Shown here: piece after piece, positions 7,544 through 13,730 of the stretch | Position numbering within the stretch: position 1 is the first letter of the stretch | Layout: each line of letters opens with the position of its first letter | Source of the DNA: CAYLUN01 sp964386865 | Lineage (GTDB): Bacteria; Verrucomicrobiota; Kiritimatiellia; RFP12; UBA1067 | Assembly (NCBI GenBank): GCA_964386865.1 | Contig: CAYLUN010000098.1 | Coordinates: 1 to 19,052, forward strand | DNA: 19,052 bases | Reading direction: 5' to 3' | Notes under the pieces: model-generated | Told to the model about the DNA's origin: nothing | The model's database searches: none | Seen by the model: the letters and a program-made list of their open reading frames with translations, nothing else | Translations under genes and position numbers: made by a program

Positions 7544-7557
7544 ACCCCGCCCGGGGT
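7544..7557. promoter_or_regulatory. Shorter related palindrome
   Basis: ACCCCGCCCGGGGT is a 6-bp inverted repeat around CC with the same CCCCG-NN-CGGGG core as the three longer palindromes. Its centre is 57 bp upstream of the copy-2 centre. It could be a weak second operator or a hairpin after the response-regulator gene (64-77 nt past its stop, no T-tract). Confidence 0.3.
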
Positions 7558-7620
7558 TACGGGCGCAAACGATGAGTGGTGGCTTCACGTTTGGCGAGCG
7601 GCTGCGTTCGGAATCTGCGC

Positions 7621-8250
7621 TCAGACGTGGAGCAGCCCCAGCTCGTAGCCGCGCGCCACGGCTTCCGTCCGCCCGGAAACCGCCAGCTTGGCGAGGATCG
7701 CCTTCACGTGGCTCTTCACCGTCTCGGGGCTGATGCACATGGCCTTGCCGATGTCCTCGCGGCTGTGGCCCCGGCTCAGCAGCTCCAGGACCTCGATTTC
7801 GCGCGGTGAAAGCACCGGCTGAGTTGCGGGACGAGCTTCCGCCTTGCGCAGAAAAACCCCGCCGCCGCCGTGCGCGGCCCGGATCGCGTCAAGCAACTCC
7901 GTCTGATCGGCGCTCTTTGAGAGATACCCGACCGCGCCCAGCTCGCGCGCCCGCTCCGCCTCGTGCTTGAGCGGCATCCCCGCCAACAGAAGCACGCGAA
8001 CGCCCGGAAAATGGCGCCGCAAGAGCAGCAGCGTCTGGAACCCGTCCGCGTCGGGCATGCGGACGTCCAGCAGCACGACGTCCGGCACGCCCGAGCGCTG
8101 ACACGCCTCCACCGCCTCGGCGCCAGAGGACGCACACGCCAGAACGCGAAAGCCCTTTTCGGAAACCAGCATCGCCTCGAGCCCGCCTCGGACAACCGGG
8201 TGGTCATCCACAATCAGCACTGAAATAGCCGCTTTTCCTAGTTCCTTCAT
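7621..8250 (-). CDS. NarL/FixJ-family response regulator
   Basis: 209 residues from the ATG at 8250. An in-frame ATG at 8262 would add four residues; the longer open frame to 8364 would overlap the kinase gene and lacks support. The receiver domain covers about 8-125: acidic pair D15/D16 in VDDHPVVR, phospho-acceptor D62 in LLDVRMPDADG, and K112 in GYLSK. The position of the conserved switch Ser/Thr is Ala90 (LLLAGMP), an oddity. A LuxR-type helix-turn-helix covers about 147-206: LSPREIEVLELLSRGHS, then ETVKSHVKAILAKL. It should bind DNA when phosphorylated by the kinase encoded 25 nt upstream. It is the last gene of the sulfatase operon, whose promoter carries a palindrome of the symmetry used by NarL-type dimers; autoregulation is a reasonable inference. 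Confidence 0.92.
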   Translation of the reverse strand: MKELGKAAISVLIVDDHPVVRGGLEAMLVSEKGFRVLACASSGAEAVEACQRSGVPDVVLLDVRMPDADGFQTLLLLRRHFPGVRVLLLAGMPLKHEAERARELGAVGYLSKSADQTELLDAIRAAHGGGGVFLRKAEARPATQPVLSPREIEVLELLSRGHSREDIGKAMCISPETVKSHVKAILAKLAVSGRTEAVARGYELGLLHV

Positions 8251-8275
8251 TCCCTTGCCCATCCATCCCGACCGT

Positions 8276-10510
8276 TCAGGTTTCCGGCTGCGGCGCTTCG
8301 ACGCTGCCCGCCCCTTCCGCAACTTTTGCCTCGTGGGCGCGCCGCCACGTGACATGCGCAACAACCCGCGCGCCCGCGCCAGGCCGGCTTGTGACGGTCA
8401 GCGTTCCGCCGAGCCAGCGGAGGCGCTCCCGCATGCCGCCCAGCCCCAGATGCCCGACGCCGCTCCTGTGCTCGACCAACGCGGCGGGGTCGAACCCGCA
8501 GCCGTTGTCGCCGATCACGAGCGTCATCCCTTCCTCGTCGAGCGCCACGTCGATCACCACCTCGCTGGCCCGCCCGTGCCGAATCGCGTTGCCCACCGCC
8601 TCCTGCACCACCATCAGCAGGCTTCCCATCATGTGCCTCGACATCGGCCGCTCCGCTCCCTCGCAGCGGACCTGCACGATGCCCTGCCAGTGCTCCATCC
8701 GCCGGACCGCGTGCCGCAGCAGGCCCACGAAATCGAGGGGGCCCTCAGACTCTTCCGTCAACCCCCACAGCGCGCTCCGCAGCCCGCCCTGCGTGTGGCG
8801 GAGAGACTCGCGCGCGTGCTCCAGCTGCGCCTGCGCCGCGCCCGGATCGTCGGGAAGGTAGTTGAGCGCCGCCTTGAGCCGGAACATCGAGCCGGCCAGA
8901 AGCTGCTGGAACCCGTCGTGCAGGTCATGCGCCAGCCGCAGCCGCTCGCGCTTGGTGGCTTCGAACTCCAGCTCCGCGTCCCGGTGCGCGCGCAGCGACA
9001 GCTCCAGCCGCGTGGACTGTCGCGCCACCACCCGGCGCAGCACCACGATCCACAGCACGCCGGCCAGGATCAAGGCCGCCAGCAGGCCGACCGTCCAGTT
9101 GACCCGCTGCGGCGTCCACCACGGCGCGCGGCGGATGACCTGAATGTCTGACTGATCCCGCATGTGCAGGTTCACGTTGGCCACCTCTACCCAGTCGCCC
9201 GAGGGCGAAGAAACGCGATAATTCACATTCGCGACCCCGGTCGCGCTCATAAAAGCGCCCGGATTCAGGCCACTCAAGAGCGTCGATCCCGCTTCGACCG
9301 GAAGACTGGCCGTGATGAAGCGCCCCTCATCGCCCAGCGTCAGCCAGCAGTTCTTCCCTTTGTGCTCCACCCCGACCAGCCAGCCCTCGATGGTCACCAG
9401 CGCGCCGTTCCACTCGATCACATCCGGCTTCTGAGACGGATCCCCTCCGCTCGTCAGCAAGTTCTCGATGGACGTCACGACCGGCTCAGGTACCCGGCCC
9501 ACCCCCACCTTGCGGACAAGCGCGCTCTCCAAGCGCGTAATCGCGCTGTTGAAATTGACGAAACCAACCGCCTCCACCATGTCGCCGGGCTGCCAGGCTT
9601 CGCGCCCGTCCACCGACACCCGAAGCGTCCGATTCCCCTCTTGCAAATAGATGAAATCGCCGGGGCGGCAAACCGTCACCACGCCGCACACCTTGTGCCG
9701 ATGCAAATTCACGCCGCCCATAGAAAAGGGGCGCAGGCCCGACAGGCTGACGGTCGGCAGATCGAACGGATCGTCCTTGGCAGGCTCAAGGACCTGCATG
9801 TCCTCGCGGAGGTTCGTTTGGACGCTCACGCCCATCAGCTCCCAGCGTGCGTTAAAGATGGGCAGCATGCACCCGCTGACGCGGACCCGCGCATCCACAA
9901 GCCTCTCTGAATGATCGTCGGGCACATCAAGCAGCAGCACCTGAAATCGCTGGAACAGCGTTCCCACGTGTAGGCTGAGCCCCCGTCCGCCCTCCAGCCG
10001 CTTCGCCACGCGCACCACGCCCTCCACGGCCACGCGCTGCGCGTCCAGCGTCCCGGAGAATAGGTCAAAGATGTCAGACTCCTTCGGCTTCGGCAGCGGG
10101 CCGCGGCCCAGCACGCGGAACATGCGCGGAACAATGACCGGCGAATAGTTTCCCGGGTCGGTCACGCCTTCGACCTCGACCTGATCGCCCGCCCGCAGCC
10201 GGCCGGCCTCCTCGCCGCTCATCTGGAAGAGTGCCCGCTCTTGCGCGAGGCTGACGTTGCAGTAGACGCCCGCCACGCCATCGTCCACAACGAACATCTT
10301 CAGCGTCTCAGTCGTGCGATACGTAACAGTGCCTCGGATCCGAACGGGGAGGCCTTGGAGCGCCCTGTCCTTGGACAGCTGACGGATCTCGGCGATCGTG
10401 GCGATCGGGCTGCGGTCAACGAGCGGCGCAGCTGGCTCTTCAGCGCACAGCGAGAAAGCCGCCCCGAAGAGCACGCCAAACACCTGCCGCTTGTTCACTG
10501 ACCGTATCAT
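8276..10510 (-). CDS. Membrane sensor histidine kinase (HisKA_3 type) with periplasmic OB-like repeats
   Basis: 744 residues. An N-terminal signal peptide or anchor (1-~23) is followed by a large extracytoplasmic region (~24-470), one membrane helix (about 472-492), a coiled-coil linker rich in R/E (~495-525), and the kinase core. The phospho-acceptor is H531 in RLRLAHDLHDGFQQLL; the ATP-binding part shows QEAVGNAIRHG (N box, 636-646), GDNGCGF (667-673) and GLGGMRERLRWLGG (689-702), all typical of NarX/DesK-type kinases. The sensor region contains three or more beta-rich modules of the type 'L-P-V-R-I-R-G-T-V-T-Y ... V-x-D-D-G-V-A-G-V-Y ... G-D-Q-V-E-V-E-G', with later copies around 160-215, 270-320 and 368-430; these resemble OB-like folds. 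No HAMP or PAS is seen. The start ATG has GGGGG just upstream and lies 11 nt after the GH67-like gene. It presumably phosphorylates the next regulator in response to a periplasmic ligand, perhaps an oligosaccharide. Confidence 0.9.
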   Translation of the reverse strand: MIRSVNKRQVFGVLFGAAFSLCAEEPAAPLVDRSPIATIAEIRQLSKDRALQGLPVRIRGTVTYRTTETLKMFVVDDGVAGVYCNVSLAQERALFQMSGEEAGRLRAGDQVEVEGVTDPGNYSPVIVPRMFRVLGRGPLPKPKESDIFDLFSGTLDAQRVAVEGVVRVAKRLEGGRGLSLHVGTLFQRFQVLLLDVPDDHSERLVDARVRVSGCMLPIFNARWELMGVSVQTNLREDMQVLEPAKDDPFDLPTVSLSGLRPFSMGGVNLHRHKVCGVVTVCRPGDFIYLQEGNRTLRVSVDGREAWQPGDMVEAVGFVNFNSAITRLESALVRKVGVGRVPEPVVTSIENLLTSGGDPSQKPDVIEWNGALVTIEGWLVGVEHKGKNCWLTLGDEGRFITASLPVEAGSTLLSGLNPGAFMSATGVANVNYRVSSPSGDWVEVANVNLHMRDQSDIQVIRRAPWWTPQRVNWTVGLLAALILAGVLWIVVLRRVVARQSTRLELSLRAHRDAELEFEATKRERLRLAHDLHDGFQQLLAGSMFRLKAALNYLPDDPGAAQAQLEHARESLRHTQGGLRSALWGLTEESEGPLDFVGLLRHAVRRMEHWQGIVQVRCEGAERPMSRHMMGSLLMVVQEAVGNAIRHGRASEVVIDVALDEEGMTLVIGDNGCGFDPAALVEHRSGVGHLGLGGMRERLRWLGGTLTVTSRPGAGARVVAHVTWRRAHEAKVAEGAGSVEAPQPET

Positions 10511-10521
10511 TCGCCCCCAGT

Positions 10522-12252
10522 CTAGCGCGCCTCAGAAAGCGCGCGCAAGGCCGATTCACAGAGCCCGGCCATGGTGTCGCCGGCGGAGGCGCCCTCCGTC
10601 TCGCTGGTCAGATTCACGGAGCGGTAACGCGTGGCCACGCCGGGCAGCTTCGGAATGTCCTGCGTATGCTCTCGCCACGCGGCGCGCCAGGCCTCCAGCT
10701 CCTGCCGGGCATGCACCGCCTGTGCCGCGTCACGGGTCTCCTTCCACTGGTAATAGAGGAACATCCCGTTCACATAGTGGCACACGACCTTGGCCAGGCT
10801 CTCCATGTAGAGCAGGCTGCTCAGCGCCTCCTGATAGACGGCCTCGCCGCGCGCGGCCACAATCGCAGGCCGCGCGCGCTCGAACAGAACCCGCATGCGG
10901 CCCGCGAGCGCGACCGACTCCTCTTTCTCCTCGAACACCTCGGGCAAGGCGCGCTTCGACCCGTCATACAGTTGCCGGAGCGGCGCGCCGCGGATGATGT
11001 CGTCGCGCATGAGGTTCTCGCTCGGCTTCCAGCCCCGGTGCTCGCGCGCGTACGGCCCGATGTAGCGGAACTTGAGCACGAACTCCGGCGAGAGCATCAG
11101 CATATCCGCCACGTCGGAGGCCGCTTTTGCGCCGAACTCAAGCGAGGCCCACTCCTCCGCCAGCTTGCGCGGCGAGGCCTTCGGGTCTTTGACCAGCCGC
11201 GACGTCGCGTAGACGTTTAGCCGCACCCAGCGGTCCGAGGCCAGCTTGGGGCCGCCTCCGCCCCCTCCGAAATGCCAGAGCCAAACGCCGACAGCCCCTT
11301 TTTGAGCGGACTTGATCAGATCCTCCGCATGCAGCGGGCCGACGTAATTCGGAAACGCGCCCTTGCCCTCATATTCCCGCGCGCACTGGAACTCGATGAT
11401 CTGCTCCACGCCGCCGCGGCCGATCGTGTGGTTGAAGTCGTTGTAGCGCCAGAAGTCGGTTTGCGTGTGTTTGACTGAGAAGACGAGTCCCTTGCGATTC
11501 ATCACGCCCGCCAGGATCCGGTCGTAGACATTGGTGTTCGCGTGGAACTTGTCGTTGCCCAGGTCCCATGTGCGCCAGATCAGCGTGCGGCCGCACTCGT
11601 CCACCACCACCCTGCGCGTCTCCTCGATCAGCCGGGTCATGCGCCGGAAATAGTCATCGTCGATGGCGCGCCCCATCACACGCTGTGCGAGATAGCCTTG
11701 CTCCGGACGCGAATAGTTCTCCCCTGTCCGAATCAGCACGTAGGCGATCTTGGGATAAGCCTGCAGAACCTCGCTGTACTTGGCCCGGTAGACCTGCCAG
11801 AAGAGGTCGCTCTCCCAGTCCGCCCAGACCGATTTTTTGTTACGCGTATCCTGTTTTTTCAGCCACTCGGCAACGGGAACCGGCAGCGCGACCTCATCCG
11901 TCCCGGCAACCAGGGCCAGCCCCAATTTCGCGGCTTCGTCGTAGTCCTTCTTGAACTTGTCTCGCGCCCGCTCGATCTGCGCGCGCAACCCGGTCCCTTC
12001 GGCGATGGCGCCCGGGCAGGCCCCGTCGAAAGTGGCAAGCCTGGTGATGTCGCCCGAGATTGTGGCCGTACAGCCGGTGTCGAGGTAACGCTTCATCTCC
12101 TTTTCGCCGCTGCCGATCCAGAGCTTCTGGAACGGCGCCGGCGCTTCCGCCGCCACACCGGATACGGCCGCGAGTGCAACGGCTAACAAGACGCTGCCCC
12201 GAGACGCGCATAGCCGCCTCAGGCATTCGTACTCCACAGAGATGCTTCTCAT
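10522..12252 (-). CDS. Exported GH67-like (alpha-glucuronidase-family) glycoside hydrolase
   Basis: 576 residues from the ATG at 12252, whose ATGA overlaps the sulfatase stop codon; GGAG lies 7 nt upstream. A longer frame to 12324 would run into the sulfatase gene. Residues 1-~35 are a signal peptide with a long n-region (SVLLAVALAAVSGVAA). The central part matches the pattern seen in GH67 alpha-glucuronidases: RTGENYSRPEQG (175-186) as a possible acid region, the R-T-W-D strand (227-230), then VEQIIEFQCAREYEGKGAF (282-300), comparable with the E-x-Q-x-x-x-E-Y-x-G segment of GH67, and VGVWLWHFGGGGGG (321-334). GH67 enzymes are usually near 700 residues and remove 4-O-methyl-glucuronic acid from xylan side chains; this one is shorter and lacks an obvious N-terminal beta-sandwich, so it may be a divergent relative. 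It is co-transcribed with a sulfatase and a two-component system. Exported hydrolase well supported; exact family moderate. Confidence 0.7.
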   Translation of the reverse strand: MRSISVEYECLRRLCASRGSVLLAVALAAVSGVAAEAPAPFQKLWIGSGEKEMKRYLDTGCTATISGDITRLATFDGACPGAIAEGTGLRAQIERARDKFKKDYDEAAKLGLALVAGTDEVALPVPVAEWLKKQDTRNKKSVWADWESDLFWQVYRAKYSEVLQAYPKIAYVLIRTGENYSRPEQGYLAQRVMGRAIDDDYFRRMTRLIEETRRVVVDECGRTLIWRTWDLGNDKFHANTNVYDRILAGVMNRKGLVFSVKHTQTDFWRYNDFNHTIGRGGVEQIIEFQCAREYEGKGAFPNYVGPLHAEDLIKSAQKGAVGVWLWHFGGGGGGPKLASDRWVRLNVYATSRLVKDPKASPRKLAEEWASLEFGAKAASDVADMLMLSPEFVLKFRYIGPYAREHRGWKPSENLMRDDIIRGAPLRQLYDGSKRALPEVFEEKEESVALAGRMRVLFERARPAIVAARGEAVYQEALSSLLYMESLAKVVCHYVNGMFLYYQWKETRDAAQAVHARQELEAWRAAWREHTQDIPKLPGVATRYRSVNLTSETEGASAGDTMAGLCESALRALSEAR

Positions 12253-13547
12253 TCTTCCACTCCCTTCTTTGCGTTCTTCGTTGGTGCAGGCGGCGGAGGC
12301 AGCGCCTGGTTCCATTGCTGCCACAAGGCTTTGAGTTCAGCGACCTTGGCCGGCTGTGCGGCCGCCAAGTCCCTGCTCTCGTTCCGGTCTGCGGCAAGGT
12401 CGAACAGCTCGGGCTTGTGATCCGGCTCCCCCACGACCAGCTTCATGTCGCCCTGGCGCACCGCCCACCGCCCGTCGATGCGCCAGTACAGGGTCTCATG
12501 CGGCCGCCCTGCGGTCAACCCCGTCAGATAAGGCACCAGGTCGACTCCGTCCAGCTGCCACGCGGGATCGACCGTCCCGCCGGCGGCCCTCACGCAGGTC
12601 GGCGTCACGTCCAGATGGATGACCGGAAAATCATAGGCCTTGCCTGCGGGAAGCTTCCCCTTCCACTGCATCATCCACGGCAGGCGGATGCCGCCCTCCC
12701 AGGCCCTGTACTTGGTACCGCGCAAGCCGCCGTTGTCGCCGAGGTGCGGCGAGCCGTTGTCGCTGATGAAGAAGATCAGGGTGTTCTCTTCCAGCCCGAG
12801 TTCGCGGAGCTTGGCGAGCACGAGCCCCACGCCGTCGTCCACCGCGGAAACGAGCCCGCAGAAGTTCCTGCGGTCCGGCTTCTTCACATGGGGAAAGCGA
12901 TCAAGGTATTTCTGCGTCGCCTCATACGGACCATGCACGGCATTGAAGGCCAGGTAGACGAACCACGGCTTCTCCTTGTTTCTGGCGATGAAGTCGCAAG
13001 TCCGCTGGGCAAACGCGTCTGTTGTGTAGAAATCCTTGGACGTCGGCCGCGCCTCGTTCGAGATCAGCGAGTCCATCACCGGCCGGCCGATGTAGGGGCC
13101 GTTCGCGATCACGCCGTAGAACTCGTCAAACCCGCGTCGCTGCGGCAGGCGCTCCTCGCCGCCGCCCAAGTGCCACTTGCCGACCGCCAGCGTCGCATAC
13201 CCGAGCGCCTTCATGCGGTTGCCGAGCGTCTTTTCATCCAGCGGCAACCCGCCCGGCGCCTGGTTGTTGTTGTCGTGCCCGAACCTTTGCTGGTAGCGCC
13301 CCGTCATCATCCCGGCCCGCGAAGGGGAACACAGGGGGGCTGAAACGTAGCCGCTGGTCATGCGGACGCCGTTGGCCGCAATCGAGTCGATGTGGGGCGT
13401 CGGCACCTCCTTGCCGCCGTACGCGCCGATCCCCCCGTAGCCCAGGTCGTCGGCGTAAACGATCAGCACGTTCGGCTTCTCATTAGCCTGGACGGAAACG
13501 GCGAGCAGTCCAAGAAAGGCGAGGGCCAAGGACGGCAGTCTGTTCAT
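12249..13547 (-). CDS. Exported type I (S1) sulfatase, formylglycine-dependent
   Basis: 432 residues from the ATG at 13547, with GGAG 7 nt upstream; an in-frame start at 13586 would lie before the signal peptide and lacks a ribosome site. Signal peptide about 1-21 (VSVQA-N). Sulfatase family features: metal-binding D33/D34 in YADDLGYGG, the C-x-P-S-R maturation motif C73-S-P-S-R77 followed by AGMMTGRY, GKWHLG (123-128), SDNG (262-265) and the active-site Lys in GTKYRAWEGG (277-286). Cys73 would be converted to formylglycine by an anaerobic or FGE maturase not present in this window. The enzyme hydrolyses sulfate esters, here probably on a polysaccharide in the periplasm. It ends in a Pro/Lys-rich tail. 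It is the first gene of the sulfatase-GH67-kinase-regulator operon, with a palindrome-bearing promoter and a leader hairpin. The substrate subclass cannot be told. Confidence 0.95.
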   Translation of the reverse strand: MNRLPSLALAFLGLLAVSVQANEKPNVLIVYADDLGYGGIGAYGGKEVPTPHIDSIAANGVRMTSGYVSAPLCSPSRAGMMTGRYQQRFGHDNNNQAPGGLPLDEKTLGNRMKALGYATLAVGKWHLGGGEERLPQRRGFDEFYGVIANGPYIGRPVMDSLISNEARPTSKDFYTTDAFAQRTCDFIARNKEKPWFVYLAFNAVHGPYEATQKYLDRFPHVKKPDRRNFCGLVSAVDDGVGLVLAKLRELGLEENTLIFFISDNGSPHLGDNGGLRGTKYRAWEGGIRLPWMMQWKGKLPAGKAYDFPVIHLDVTPTCVRAAGGTVDPAWQLDGVDLVPYLTGLTAGRPHETLYWRIDGRWAVRQGDMKLVVGEPDHKPELFDLAADRNESRDLAAAQPAKVAELKALWQQWNQALPPPPAPTKNAKKGVEE

Positions 13548-13590
13548 GGCGTGTCTCCGGGTTTTGCTGGTGTAGCCGAAATGCAAGGTC

Positions 13591-13618
13591 CGAGAGTTGA
13601 CCCCATGACGAACTCTCG
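13591..13618 (-). promoter_or_regulatory. Leader-RNA hairpin of the sulfatase operon
   Basis: CGAGAGTT (13591-13598) and AACTCTCG (13611-13618) form a perfect 8-bp stem around a 12-nt loop, between the predicted transcription start (about 13629) and the ribosome binding site. It is not followed by a U-tract. It may stabilise the long polycistronic mRNA or bind a regulator. Confidence 0.4.
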
Positions 13619-13635
13619 TTTGCTGTTTGCGCTAA

Positions 13636-13661
13636 AGCGTAACAGAATCCGGAGCAACCGT
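13636..13661 (-). promoter_or_regulatory. Promoter of the sulfatase-GH67-kinase-regulator operon
   Basis: TACGCT (13641-13636) is a moderate -10 with a predicted start near 13629 and a leader of about 80 nt. No good -35 is seen at 16-18 nt. The palindrome arms end 21 nt upstream of the -10 hexamer, as for the GH5 gene. Confidence 0.4.
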
Positions 13662-13681
13662 AATCCCCCGCGCGGGGGATT
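13662..13681. promoter_or_regulatory. Palindromic putative operator, copy 3 (upstream of sulfatase operon)
   Basis: AATCCCCCGCGCGGGGGATT is a perfect 20-bp palindrome, the most symmetric of the three copies. It lies 50 nt after the stop codon of the giant surface protein and 115 nt upstream of the sulfatase start. The absence of a T-tract on either side argues against an intrinsic terminator. Confidence 0.75.
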
Positions 13682-13730
13682 CAGACGTGCGTACGTTTTA
13701 GGCGCCCCAGCCGCGAGCCTGCGCAAGAGC

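Noticed and set aside
13662..13681. Palindromes as intrinsic terminators of the upstream genes.
   Set aside because: No T-tract follows on the minus strand, distances from upstream stops vary from 50 to about 320 nt, while distances to the -10 hexamers are constant.
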